Position numbers and translations under genes: made by a program | Source of the DNA: Prorocentrum cordatum | Taxonomy: Eukaryota > Sar > Dinophyceae > Prorocentrales > Prorocentraceae | DNA: 64,000 bases | Reading direction: 5' to 3' | Assembly (NCBI GenBank): GCA_963575745.1 | Contig: CAUYUJ010014181.1 | Span: forward strand, 292,001 to 356,000 | Notes under the pieces: model-generated | What the model saw: only the letters and a program-made list of their open reading frames with translations | The model's database searches: none | What the model was told of the DNA's origin: nothing | Shown here: positions 42,096 through 52,990 of the stretch, one piece after another | Numbering within the stretch: the stretch's first letter is position 1 | Layout of the letters: the number at the start of each line of letters is the position of its first letter

Positions 42096-42425
42096 CCCTC
42101 ATCTTCCAGTCAGCACCAGCACAGTATGATGCTCGAAGGAGGATGTGGGGGAAAAGATACTATAGCGCTGCACGTACTCACTGCGCAGTGCATAGGCGAT
42201 TGATGCACACGTCTGCGGCGGTGCATACTGTGCTGCGCACTGTGACTCTTGCTTCTTGTTGTGATGCGCACAGGTGCCGTGGTGCCGGAACCACACGGCG
42301 GGGGGAGCGTTACGTAAATTATGCCCCCCCCCTTCGCCTCCCCCTCTTTAATGCCTCTTATGGCCGCGAATTGAGAAAAAGCTCTCAGGACGCCCTCCAG
42401 CGACGAGAGCTTTGGGGAGTAGCGG
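42096..42425. other. Unassigned sequence
   Basis: A non-repetitive island between two TCG-type arrays, with several GTGC and GCGCAC words. No gene seen. Confidence 0.45.
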
Positions 42426-42429
42426 TATC

Positions 42430-42479
42430 GGACGTCGTCGTCGTCGTCGTCGCCGCCGAAGTCGTCGTCGGTGTCGTCT

Positions 42480-42510
<31 letters not shown>

Positions 42511-42950
42511 TCTCGGTCGTCGTCGGTCGACGGTCATCGGTCCGTCGTCCGTCGTCCGTCGGTCGGTGGTCGGTTGTCGGTCGTCCGTCGTTGGTCGTCG
42601 GCGGTCTGGCGTCCTGCGTCTGGCGTCCGTTATGCGTCGTCGTCCGTCGTCGTCGTCGTCCTCGTCGTCGTCGTTGTCGTCGGTCGTATGTCGTCGGTCG
42701 TTGGTCGTCGGTCGGTCATCGGTCGTCAGTCGGCGGTTGTCGGTCGTCGGTCGGTCGTCGGTTGTCGGTCGTCGGTCGTCCGTCGTCCGTCGGTCGGTCG
42801 TCCGTCGGCCGTCAGTCGTCTGACGTCCGTCGTCCGTCGTTCGTCGTCCGTCGTCCGTCGTCCGTAGTCCGTCGCTGTTGTCGGTCGTCCGCCGTCCGTC
42901 GTCCGTCGTCGTCGTCGTCGTCGTCATCGTCGTCGTCGTCATCGTCGGGT
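42430..42950. repeat. TCG array passing into a CGGTCGT heptamer array
   Basis: GTCGTCGTC at both ends. The middle (42,515-42,900) is built from CGGTCGT, CCGTCGT and GTCGGTC 7-mers, so Val-Val, Arg-Arg and Ser-Ser pairs rotate through the frames. Confidence 0.9.
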
Positions 42951-43457
42951 GGGGAAGGATGAGTAGGAGGAGGAGGAGTGGGCAAGGGGTAGCGGAGCGG
43001 AAACGGAGGGGGAGAGGGAAAAGGGGGAAGGATGAGGTGGAGGATGTGGATGTGAGGGGAGTGCAGGGGAGGGGGGAGGCAGGAGAGGGTGGAGGGGTGA
43101 CCTGGTTGGAGATTGGAGACTCTTTCTCCCCCTGCTAATCCTTCTCCGCTCTTCATTATCGTAATCCTTCCTCTCCTCTCCTCTCCTCTCTCGTCATCCT
43201 CCTCCTCATTCGGATCTTCGTTTTTTTGTCCGAGGAGGGAGGCCATTTTTTCAAGAGATGGAGTCGCTCCACCAAGCAGGGGGCAGGTCGGCCCGTCCCT
43301 GCCTCTTGAGCTGTTCTCTTCTCTTGCATTTTTTCTGTTTTGCTGAGTTTCGCATCGTCGGACCTGTTGCGCCAGATGCTCTGGGGCTCCGAGGAGAGGG
43401 GAGTCGACGACGATCTTCAATCAAGTCATGGTATGAGGTCGATTTTGAGCTGAGCAT
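42951..43457. other. G-rich then C-rich unassigned sequence
   Basis: GGGGAGGGGGGAGG stretch at 42,960-43,100, then ordinary sequence. No gene seen. Confidence 0.4.
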
Positions 43458-43628
43458 CTGCACGACAACGAGGTGTAGAGTCGGCACTGATGAGCAGGTC
43501 CATCCTGCCAAATCAAGGGTACCCTTGTGTCCTGTATCTCGCGACCCATGGCTCCTACATTCCTATGGCAGTGTGGCCCTCGGAAGGGTCTTGTGTCCTC
43601 TCGCGTGTCCTGTCCAATCAAGTCGGAC
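43458..43628 (+). repeat. Dispersed repeat G, copy 2
   Basis: Matches 36,550-36,745: GGTCCATCCTGCCAAATCAA, TGTCCTGTATCTCGCGACC, GGCAGTGTGGCCCTCGGAAG and GGTCTTGTGTCCTCTCGCGT then GTCCTGTCCAATC. Confidence 0.8.
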
Positions 43629-43633
43629 CGTAG

Positions 43634-43722
43634 GCGGAGGAGGAGGAGGAGGAGGAGGAGGAGGAAGAGGAGGAGGGGGAGGAGGAGGAGGAGGAGGAGG
43701 AGGACCGAGGAGGAGGAGGAGA
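43634..43722. repeat. GGA array
   Basis: Short interrupted GGA tract at the end of repeat G copy 2. Confidence 0.93.
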
Positions 43723-44169
43723 AATCAGATGAGCTCAGGCGAGCTTTCCGCTGGGGGTACGCTGCGCGCGCGCGGAGGTGGGGGGGGGGGCGGCGGAGCT
43801 GGACGGCACGAGCGGAAGGCACAGGCAGGGTGACGCCTTCCATCTCTGCTCCCCCCCGCCCCCTGCCGGTGTCTCCTTTCAATCCCTCCCTCCTCCCGTC
43901 CTCTCCTCCCAGCTCCCTCCCCCTCCGCCCCTCCCCCTCCCTCAATCCGTCCCTCTCCTCCCCGCTGGTTTCTCCCTCATGGGTCTATTCCTGCAACTGA
44001 AATTTGGGGATCCAGGGGTCCTGCAGGATAGCCCTGGCCGCCGCATAGGCAAGGACTCAGTGCAGGGGTAACGGGACGGGTGGCACGTGGGCGCTTGGCT
44101 TGCTCTTCTTTCCTCTATGTATCCTGCTATTTCCTCCTCATCTTCGCTCCTCGCTCCTCAGCCTGACTT
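43723..44169. other. Unassigned sequence with CCTCCC tracts
   Basis: G runs near 43,783 and CCTCCCTCC near 43,880-43,970. No gene seen. Confidence 0.4.
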
Positions 44170-44776
44170 CTCCTTCTTGATCCGCCTCCTCCTCCTCCTC
44201 CTCCTCCTCCTCCTCCGACAACGACAGGACGACGCCGCCGGCGACGACGACGACGATGATGCCGACACAGACGCCGACGACGATGCCGACGTCGACGCCT
44301 CCGCCGCCGCCAATGCCGCCGCCGACGACGTCGCCGACGCCGCCGTCGCTGCCGTGGCCGCCGACGACGACGACGACGCCGCAGACGCCGACGCCGTCGT
44401 TGGCGGCGGCGGCGGTGGCGGCTGCGGCGGCGGCGCACTCGTCGACGCCGATGCCGACTCCGACGCCACCTCCGCCGAAAACGACGACGACGATGACGAA
44501 GATGACGATGACAATGACGATGACGATGACGACGACGATGACGAAGACGCCGCCGACCACGGCGCCGACGACGACGCCGACGCCAACGCCGCCGCCGTCG
44601 CCGACGCCGCCGCCGCTGACGACGGCGAGGCCGACGACGACGGCGGCGGCGGCGCTGGCGGCGGCGGCGACGGCGGCGTCGACGGCGACGCCGACGCCGA
44701 CTCTGCCGACGCCGCCGCTCCCGACGACGACGACGACGACGACGGTGCCGATGACGTCGCCCACGACGACGCTGAG

Positions 44777-44814
<38 letters not shown>

Positions 44815-46318
44815 AGACGTCGCCGACGTCGCCGACGCGGCCGCCACCGCCGCCACCGCTGGCGACGACGACGACGCCGTTGATGACGTCGTCGTCGTTG
44901 TCGTCGTCTTCCTCCCTTTTCTCTTTCCTCCTCCTCCTCGATCTTCTTCTCTGTCTTCCCTTCGCCGCCTCTTCTTCCGCCTCCTTCGTCAACTGACTGA
45001 CTACGACAAGAAGACGAGACGACGATGAAGACGCCGACGGCAACGCCGACGCCGCTTCCGACCCCGCCGACGACGACGACGTCGTTTTTCTCCTCCTCCT
45101 CATCCTCATCCTCTTCTTCTCTCCTCCTTCTCCTTTATCTTTCTTTTTCCTCGTCTTTCTCCTCCTCCGACAACCCTCAGGCGGCGCCGTCGACGACGCC
45201 GACGACGACGCCGTCGACGACCACGACGCCGCTGCCGCCGCCGACGACGTCGCCGCCGCCGACGCCGCCGACGACACCACGACCACGACCACGACGACGC
45301 CGCTGCAGCCGTCGTCGTCGTCGTCCTCGTCCTCCTCCTCTCTCCTCCTTTTCCTTTTTCTCCTCCTCTTCTTCCTCCTCCACCTCCTCCGACCACGACG
45401 CGGCGAAGATCAGACGGCAAGACGGAGATGACGACGACGGCGTCGACGACGACGACGCCGACCCCGACGACCCCGACGACGACGACGCCTTCGCCAACGA
45501 CGGACGAAGGACGACGCACAAGCGATGACTTACGACCGCCGACGGGGGGAACGACGACGACGCCGCCGACGTCGCCGACGCAGCCGACGACGACGCCGAC
45601 GACGATCAGACGCCGACGGCGACGACAACGTCACCGCCGACGACGACGACGCCGATGACGCTGACGCCGCCGACGACGCCGACGACGACGGCGCCGTCGA
45701 CGACGCCGCCGCCGACGACGACGACGACGGCACGGCCGCACCCGATGACGACGCCAGGGACGACGACAATCGACGACGACGACGCCGACGACGACGCTGA
45801 TGCCGCCGCCGACGCTGCCGACGACGACGGCGACGACGTCGATGGCGCCGCAGAGGGTGACGACGTCTCTGCTGCCGCCGACGCCGACTCCGACGACGAC
45901 ACCGACAACACCACTGCCGCCGTCGACGCCGATGACGACGTTCTCGTTGACTCCGACGACGACGACGGCGACGCCGCCGCCGATGATGTCGACGCCGACG
46001 ACGACGATTCCGTTGACAACGACGACGCCGACGCCACGACGACGATGATGCCGCCGCCGACGCCGCCGCCGACGACGACGACGCCCCAGCCGACGACGAC
46101 GACGACGACGACGACGACACCGAGGACACCGACGACGACGACGATGTTGCCGACGACGATGACAACGACGACGACGGCGGTGACACCGACGACGCCGACG
46201 ACAACGACGACGACGCCGCCGACGCCGATGACGACGACGCCGCCGCCGCCCCCTACGACGACTACGACGACGACGACAACTCCGACCACGACGCCGATGA
46301 CGACGCTGCCGCCGCCCC

Positions 46319-46355
<37 letters not shown>

Positions 46356-46570
46356 AACTCCGACCACGACGCCGATGACGCCGTCGCCGCCAACGACACC
46401 GATGACGACGACGAAGAGGCCATTTGCCCCGCCGACGAGGCCGACGACGACGCCGACGGCGGCGGCATCGTCGACGACGTCGCCGCCGCCGCCGACTCCG
46501 CCGCCAACGACACCGACGACGACGGCGACGACTATGACGACGACTATGACGACGAGCGCGCCGACGGCGA
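44170..46570. repeat. GAC/GCC array (~2.4 kb)
   Basis: After a clean CTC run (44,182-44,217), nearly all of 44,220-46,560 is made of GAC and GCC triplets. CTC/TTC-rich breaks occur at 44,905-44,990, 45,085-45,170 and 45,325-45,395. Every frame on both strands stays open for hundreds of codons (Asp/Ala, Thr/Pro, Arg/Arg, Val/Gly, Ser/Ala). I read none of them as genes. Confidence 0.95.
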
Positions 46571-46689
46571 GGGCGCCTCCCCCCCCGCCCGCCCTGCCGA
46601 GGCGGCACGCGGGCCCGCCGTCGTCGCCTGGGGGCGCCAAGGCGGCCCCGGAGCCGCCGTGGTTTGGGGGGCGGGCGGCTTTGGCCCGA

Positions 46690-47262
46690 GGGGTGGATTC
46701 CGAAGGATTCGATTTGCAACCTGCATGAAAACGTGAAGTGTGCGCTGCACGTCGGCAGGCGACCACGCACTTCGCGTGTCGGCACTTTGCCGAACTCATC
46801 AATTTGTCGTCGCAAATCGGTCGGCTGTCTGCGCAAGGCGAGAGCAGTCTGCGAACATCCGTCTTCGACTCTGCGCTCGGTGTCCGCCGTCATCGGATGC
46901 TGGTCCTTGACACCCGCACAGGAAAGCCTGGGCGTGCCAGCCCTCGCCGAGCACCCAGCATGCCTGATCCCGTCCCAGCCGAGCCAGTGGAGAGCCAGTC
47001 GAGCTTTTGGATGTTTCGAGCGGCTGACCTCCACTCGTCGCAGGAGATCGAGGATGCCAGAAGCGGCTGGCGTTCGCCCGTCGCCCTTGGCTCGCCGGCG
47101 CGGTGGCTTCCGACGCCAGCGGGCGTTGGGCACCTCGAGACGCGCATGCCTGCCCTCAGGGCCCCCCGCGGGCCGGGCGACTCCACGGCGGCACCTCCCA
47201 GCGGCCGTGGTCCTGTGCCCGGCCCGGAGGCTTCTCGCGTCGCCACGTCTGCGTCTGGGCTG
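46690..47262. CDS. Coding-like stretch, strand unresolved
   Basis: This non-repetitive stretch between the GAC/GCC array and FB-A copy 5 is open on both strands in codon-aligned frames. On + (46,738 to TAG 47,263) it reads HFAELINLSSQIGRLSAQGE, FWMFRAADLHSSQEIEDARS, with no ATG at the left edge. On - it reads SGILDLLRRVEVSRSKHPKA, VKDQHPMTADTERRVEDGCS, TDLRRQIDEFGKVPTREVRG, inside a 739-codon frame that is otherwise repeat. G/C at third positions is about equal both ways by hand count (near two thirds), so I cannot choose. No domain is recognised. It could be one exon or an accident of composition. Confidence 0.22.
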
Positions 47263-47263
47263 T

Positions 47264-47498
47264 AGTCTGGGCCTCTTGGATGGGGTCGGAGCACATGGGG
47301 TCGGAGGATCGCGCCGCATGGCCGATGTATCGGCGATGCGGCTCGATGCGGAGCCCGATGTCCTCCACGCCGACGTCGCCGATGGATCGCCCACGTCGAC
47401 GATGTATCGCCGATGCATCGCCGATGCATCGCCGATGTGTCGGCGATGCGGCTCGAGCCTCCGACCCCATCTTCTACTCCGACCCCATCTAGGAGGCC
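47264..47498. mobile_element. Fold-back element FB-A, copy 5
   Basis: GGATGGGGTCGGAGCACATG, GGGTCGGAGGATCGCGCCGC on the left. CTCCGACCCCATCTTCTACT, CCGACCCCATCTAGGAGGCC on the right. GATGCATCGCC and GATGTATCG repeats form the centre. Confidence 0.85.
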
Positions 47499-47999
47499 CC
47501 CATTTCGTCAAGGGCCCCCGAGCGCGTTCCACTGCTCGCAAGGGGCCTGCTCGCACACGTCCGAAGAATAGCCCACGGTCGCCCCGAGTTACTATGTCGT
47601 AGATCCCCCACGGCGGAGGGAGGCCATTTGCGAGCAGTGGCTTTTCGAGCAGTGGCTTTACGAGCAGTGGAGCAGGGGGGCTGGGAGGGACCACCGCAGG
47701 GGTCCCGGGGGCCGAGCAATTGTTGGTCTTGGCAGGGCCGCCGCCGTGGTCTCGACATGGCGCTGTTCTTCCAGATGTCCCGCAACGGTTTTTTTGGGGT
47801 ATGAAAAGATATAAAAGCGATATGTACACACATATAGTAGAAATAAACAAGTAAACTGTAATTATTTATGTGTATATATATGTATTGATCGATAAAAGAA
47901 CTAATCTATCGAGAGCTGCCGCCGCGGGGTCTCCACTGGTCGCCCCCGCGGACCCAAATCGTAGATCCTTGAGATCCCTGAGGTCTTCGAATCCCAGTG
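47499..47999. other. Unassigned sequence
   Basis: GAGCAGTGGCTTTNCGAGC is duplicated near 47,630 and 47,650. A TA-rich stretch lies at 47,805-47,890. No gene seen. Confidence 0.45.
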
Positions 48000-48187
48000 C
48001 CCGTGGATGCCCATGCCAAGAAGCACCCTGCTCGCCTGCGGGGTGCCCGGGGCGTCTTGGGTCTCGATGGTCTTGCGACGGGAAGCGTGAAGTTCCCACA
48101 CCAGAAGTCAGTGGACGTCCTGTGGTCTCAGGGTTGGGTTTGGGTTTCTTGTGGAAGGTTTCTTGTGGTCGGGCCCCGACTGTGGTG
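48000..48187 (+). repeat. Dispersed repeat C, copy 2
   Basis: CCGTGGATGCCCATGCCAAG, GCGGGGTGCCCGGGGCG, TCTTGGGTCTCGATGGT, GGACGTCCTGTGGTCTCAGG and GTTTCTTGTGGAAGG follow the order of the other C copies. Confidence 0.8.
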
Positions 48188-48510
48188 GCCTCCCAACCCT
48201 GGGCCAGGGGCACTTCTCGCAACAGGCCCACCCCGACTTGATGGGGTCGGAGGATCGCGCCCCGTCGCCGACGTAACGGCCACGCGGCTCGATGCGGAGC
48301 CCGACTTCCTCCACTCCGACGTGGCCAATGCATCATCCTCGTCGACGGTGCATCGACGGTGCATCGCCGATGCATCGCCGATGCTTCGGCGATGCGGTGC
48401 GATCCTCCGACCCCATCTACTGCGACCCCACTCAGGAGGCCTGTAGATCCAGGGTTTCCAGTAGTGGTCTCCCAAAGTTGGGCCAGGGGCACTTCTCGCA
48501 ACAACCCGCC
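48181..48510 (+). repeat. ~50-bp direct repeats flanking FB-A copy 6
   Basis: GGCCAGGGGCACTTCTCGCA (with GTGGTGGCCTCCCAA before it) at 48,182-48,230 recurs at 48,461-48,510 with GTAGTGGTCTCCCAA. FB-A copy 6 lies between the two. Confidence 0.8.
48236..48443. mobile_element. Fold-back element FB-A, copy 6
   Basis: TTGATGGGGTCGGAGGATCG on the left. GCGATCCTCCGACCCCATCT, ACTGCGACCCCACTCAGGAG then GCCTG on the right. CATCGCCGATGCATCGCCG in the centre. The outer part of the left arm is missing. Confidence 0.82.
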
Positions 48511-49029
48511 GTCTCAACTTTCACGGGAGGCCAACCGCCCCCCAGAGAGGACGGTAGTACCCTTGAGAGTGTGTTTTAGGGAGCCCGCGTCGCGTCGGGA
48601 CGCCCAGCGGCTGAATTCTAGACCTCTCGGACCCTGTTCTTGGTCGGCCGCCGTCCCGGGTTTGCCCGTATGGTGGCACTGCCTCGCTTGGCCGACGCCT
48701 GGTCTGTAGATACAGAACAGGTCACGGCATCTCCGGGCGTGCAGGACCTAATTCACCCGCACGTTTGCATCTGCTACCCTGGCCGTTTGCAGTTAGCTCA
48801 GCCAGCTCAGCCTCAGCCAGCTGCCCCACCGGCGGTAGGTTCTGATTTCGGGCTCGGTCGCTGTGCTTCTCGGCTTGCGCGCTGCCAATTAGATCGGCCC
48901 GTGGCCCGGACCTTTCCACTCGGCGCCTGCGCGTCCGCTCGCGCCCGCGAGGAAAAAAGTAACCCCACCAGCCCATCCAGAAACGATGCCCAGAGGAATT
49001 TCCTCGATCAGGGAAGTGGGCAGCACACA
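48511..49029. other. Unassigned sequence
   Basis: AGCTCAGCCAGCTCAGCC is repeated near 48,795. No gene seen. Confidence 0.4.
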
Positions 49030-49950
49030 GAGGAAGGGTCCCCCAGTGGAGGCCTCTTGGAGCGTCTTGGGTGCCTCGGAGCGCGTCTCTTGGGAGCATC
49101 TTGGAGGCCTCTTGGGCGCGTGTTGGGGCCTGCTGGGCGCCTCGTGGGGCCCTCTTGAAGCGCCCTTGGCAGCCTTGGGGGCGCTCTTGGGGCCATCTTG
49201 GAGGACACCGATCAAACAAGCAGCGAGCATTAGTTTGCGTTGCCCCTCGGGAACCCAAACCATAGCCTCTTGGGGAGCTCTTGGGGCGCTCTTGGAGCGC
49301 TCTTGGGCGCTCTTGGGGCCGTCTTGGGGCTCTCTTGAGCCTCTCTTGGGGCCCTCTTGGGCCATCTTGAAACCATATTGAGGCCTCGGATGGCCATCGG
49401 AAGCGAAAAGGCGAGAAAGCTAACCACATGGACTTTCCTAAGGTTTTGGCATCTTCGGGGCCTCCTGTGGGAGCTCTTTGGCCACTTGGAGCCGTCTTGG
49501 AGCGGTCTTGGGGCATCTTGGAGCATCGTGGGAGCCAGTCTGAGACATTTTGGGATATTTTGAGCCATCTTGGCGGTCATTTTGGGCTCTCCCAGGCGTT
49601 CTACGAGTCATCTTAATCAGTGCCCCACCCCAAGGGGCCAACATTTGGCTAAAACCGTAGTAAAATCAATGACATGGCATTCTTGCCGAGGCCTCTTGGA
49701 ACATCTTGGGTGCCTCTGGGGGGTCTCTCGGGGCCTCTTAGAGGTCTCTTGGGAGCCTATTGGGGGCATCCTGGGGGCCTCTTTGGGTTTCCTGGCCACC
49801 TCTTGGGGCCCTCTTGGGGCACCCTTGGGAGCCTTGGGGGCTATCTTTGGGCCATCTTGGGTAAGATCGATCAAATTAGGGCCCCCCCCCTCAGGAGGCC
49901 AACATGGGGCCAACACTTTTTGGGAAACCAGTGATTTGGGCTTCCTCGCC
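49030..49950 (+). repeat. S array 6
   Basis: Long CTTGGGGCC array with at least three spacer-like breaks: 49,380-49,455 (CATCGGAAGCGAAAAGGCGA, GAAAGC, TTTTGGCATCTTC), 49,620-49,690 (GTAAAATCAATGACATGGCA) and 49,920-49,950 (ACCAGTGATTTGGGCTTCCT). A related insert is near 49,205-49,260 (ACCGATCAAACAAG) and again 49,865 (GATCGATCAAATTAG). Confidence 0.85.
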
Positions 49951-50179
49951 GAGGCCGTTTTGGACGCCCGGACATCTCGCGAAACCCCCCGTTCAGGCCC
50001 GGGGGAGGGTTTAGGGGGAGGGGTAGATACCTCCCCGAAGGGGAAGAATGAGGTTGGAAAGGGAAACGCCCTAAACCACCTACGCCCAGAGGGCTGGTGG
50101 GACTTTAGCGCCCACCGTGGCCAGAAGCGTGGCCGTTGCGGTACCTCACCAGGGGTAAAGTCGGACCGAGGTATATGAT

Positions 50180-50355
50180 CGAGGCCGGCTCGGGGAGGGT
50201 ACCTTCATGATCTTCGCGTTTGTTGAATGTTCGTGTTCGTTGTGGGGAGGGTGCACATGGATTTTCTGTGTTTTAGTCGCCGGCGGAGGGTTGCATGTTT
50301 TTGATGGATGTTTTTCTGGCCTCGGTCCGAGTGTACGTGAGCCCCCCGCAAATAG
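50180..50355 (+). repeat. Dispersed repeat J, copy 2
   Basis: GGGAGGGTACCTTCATG, GAATGTTCGTGTTCGTTG, GCCGGCGGAGGGTTGCATGT and TTTTGATGGATGTTTTTC align with 24,775-24,960. Confidence 0.6.
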
Positions 50356-51565
50356 GTGCAATCACCTGAGCCGGGCACCGCCTCTCGAGGCGTCGGGCGC
50401 CGCCGCGCGGCGCCACGACCGCTCAGCGCGCGCTTGTCGGAATCAGAAAGCCTAAGTTTTCCCCTTTCGAGGTCGACCACATACAGGACAGTTTCGCTGC
50501 ATCGTCAAGGGACCTCTTCTGTACTGCAATCGTCGGTATTTTCTGATGTCCGTCGCGTGGTCGGCGCGGACGGGCCGTGTAATCGACGCCGTATCGACGC
50601 CGATCCTATGTGCAGTCGAAGCGGATTCGACACGTTCGACACGGATTCGACGCGGAGTCGACGCAGACCGGCGTCATAGGACAAATAGTCCTCCCCGAAT
50701 GTGCAACGCAAGCGATGGTTTCTAAAATGACGAACCGGCATTTTCACAGGTATCTTCGCCATATTAGTACGACGACCGACTACAGTGTGTATCCACGATT
50801 TCGAATTTGGCACGCCGCTGGTGTCGCCGCAATTGATGTCAACTCGAGGAACACAGCCGCATGCCCACTAGCGGTCGGTGTCGGCTTTTTGGCAACAGTC
50901 GTTGCTGTGTACCGCGCCGCATCTATATGTACCTTGTACATCTGGAAGACCACAAACATAGGGCCGCGCGTCTCATGAGTCAATCTTACAGGTGTTGAGC
51001 CGAAATCGTTGGGAGTGCGATTTCCTTGGCAGGTCCGGGAGGTCGTCCCCTTCATCTGCTTGCCACGTCTGATTCCACCCTGTTCGATCGTTGAACCATG
51101 AAACCGTACGGCGCCACGGCGGCAACTGATCGGGCCGTCGCCGTGTGCTGCGCCGCCTTCGACCACCGATCGTTGACCAGACCCTGGGCGAATAGATTTG
51201 TGCAGTCATTGGTGCATGCTTCCAGCAATTCAAGTCTGGGCGGTCGTTTAAAGCGCCCCGGGACCGTCAAACGTGGATATCGGACGACAAATTGTTTGCG
51301 GCGATGGGACCGAAGCCTCCGTGAGGCTCACGGCTCACGGATGTAGACAGACTTCAACATCGGGTGCTTGGGCGCTGTTTTGGTTGAGCACGAACGTTAT
51401 CGCTCGGTCCCGGCCCGAACATGTCGCAAAAAAAAAACATGCGGTCGAGGGGTCCGGTCGTGACTCAGCACTGGTTGGACGGCTGGTTGGGCTTGGACCC
51501 TCAGAGGGGTCCTGAGGTCCGTTTTGCGCAGCGTTCGGCAAGGAGGATGACCTCAAAAACGACGA
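50356..51565. other. Non-repetitive sequence, no assignable gene
   Basis: One of the longest stretches without simple repeats outside the GC-rich island. A + frame at 50,610-50,978 contains GVGFLATVVAVYRAASICTL, a possible hydrophobic segment. A minus frame at 51,166-50,780 is also open. Neither has an ATG in a convincing place or a recognised motif. Confidence 0.4.
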
Positions 51566-51748
51566 ATGGCACAAGCATTTGTTCTCGGAGGTCCGCGCGG
51601 ATCTCTTGGATCGGCGTTGGACCCCCCTGGCGGCGCCTCTGGCCCCCCCTCCCGGCGCGCTCCACTCCGGGCGCCAGGGAGGGGGGGGCGTCCAGCGCCG
51701 ATCCGGGAAACCACCGCGGACCCCAGAGAAATTATGGTTACTGCGTGT
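51566..51748. mobile_element. Fold-back element FB-B, copy 4
   Basis: GGAGGTCCGCGCGGATCTCT, TGGATCGGCGTTGGACCCCC on the left. GTCCAGCGCCGATCCGGGAA then CCGCGGACC on the right. GGCGGCGCCTCTGG and GGGCGCCAGGGAGG in the centre. GAAATTATGGTTAC follows. Confidence 0.75.
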
Positions 51749-51904
51749 TGTTCCTCTATAAGCGGGTCTTGAGGGTCCTGGAAAAAGGGTCACGAAGTTT
51801 GTGTCCCGCTGTTCTTGGGCTACTTGGGCGCCCCCCTCTAACTTCTCGGGCCCAGGGGTCACCACCGAAGGAGCGGTTCGGGGTGGGAAGTTGGAGCTGG
51901 GAGA

Positions 51905-51979
51905 GGGGAAAGAGGGACAATGAGGACGATGATGACGCTGCTGCTGATGATGATGGTGATGATGATGGTGGCGATGATG

Positions 51980-52025
<46 letters not shown>

Positions 52026-52990
52026 CGATGATGGTGGTGCTGCTGATGATAATGATGGTGATGATGACGACGATGGTGATGATGTTTATTATTTCATTGA
52101 TGATGATGGTGATGATTATGCTGATCTTGATAACGTTGACGACGGGATGCTGTCGTCGATGATGACGATGGTGATGATTGATGATGATGATGCTGCTGCT
52201 GATGATGATGATGATGATGTTGAGGCTGATACTGCTGATGATGATGATGGTGGTGGTGGTGCTGATGCTGTTCATGATGCTAGTTGCTAGTTGCGACGTT
52301 GCTGGCGATGATGCGGCTGATAAGGCTGTTGCTGCTGCTGATGATGATGAGTATGATTATGCTAATGACTATGATTAAGATGGTGATGGTGATTGATTAT
52401 GAATGCTATGTTGATTGGGACGATGTATATTATGATGGTGGTGATGCGGATGCTGGTTATGATGATGACGATGCTGATGATTGATGGTAATGGTGATACT
52501 GATGATAATGATGAAGCTGATTGTGTTGACGATGATGGTGATGATGCTGGTGGTAATGATGATGAGGATGATGCTGATGATGATGACGATGGCGATGCTG
52601 CTGATGATGATGGTGGTGATGCTGATGATGATGGTGATGATGGTGATGATGATGGTGATGATGATGGTGATGATACTGCTGCTGATGCCGATGCTGGTGA
52701 TTGTGGCGATGACGATGACGATCACAATGACGATGCTGCTGCTGATGATGATACTTATGGTGATGATGAAGATGATGATACTGATGATGATCCTTATGAT
52801 GCTGTTCATGGCGGTAACGATTGTGATAACGATGAATATGCCGATTATGATGGTGGTGTTGATATCGATGTTGATGCTAATGGTGAGAGTGATGATTCGG
52901 GTGTGGGTGACGAGGATGCTGATGATGATGCTGATGATGAGGATGGGGCGGAGGAGGAGGAGGAGGAGGATCATGGGGAGGAGGAGGAAG
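51905..52990. repeat. GAT trinucleotide array (~1.05 kb), ending in GGA
   Basis: GATGATGAT with GCT, GGT and TAT variants. The last 45 bases turn into GGA repeats. Long Met, Asp and Ile/Ile frames are artefacts. Confidence 0.96.

Noticed and set aside
44087-45292. Asp/Ala-rich and Val/Gly-rich frames of 300-380 codons
   Set aside because: Translation of the GAC/GCC array in different frames. No unique sequence within.
45631-47850. 739-codon minus-strand frame
   Set aside because: More than half is poly-Arg and Val/Gly text from the GAC/GCC array. The open length follows from repeat composition. Only the 46.7-47.26 kb part is kept as a possible exon.
50610-50978. 122-codon + frame with a hydrophobic segment
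   Set aside because: Starts without ATG, has no known motif, and an equally long frame lies opposite. Kept only as a remark on the unassigned stretch.
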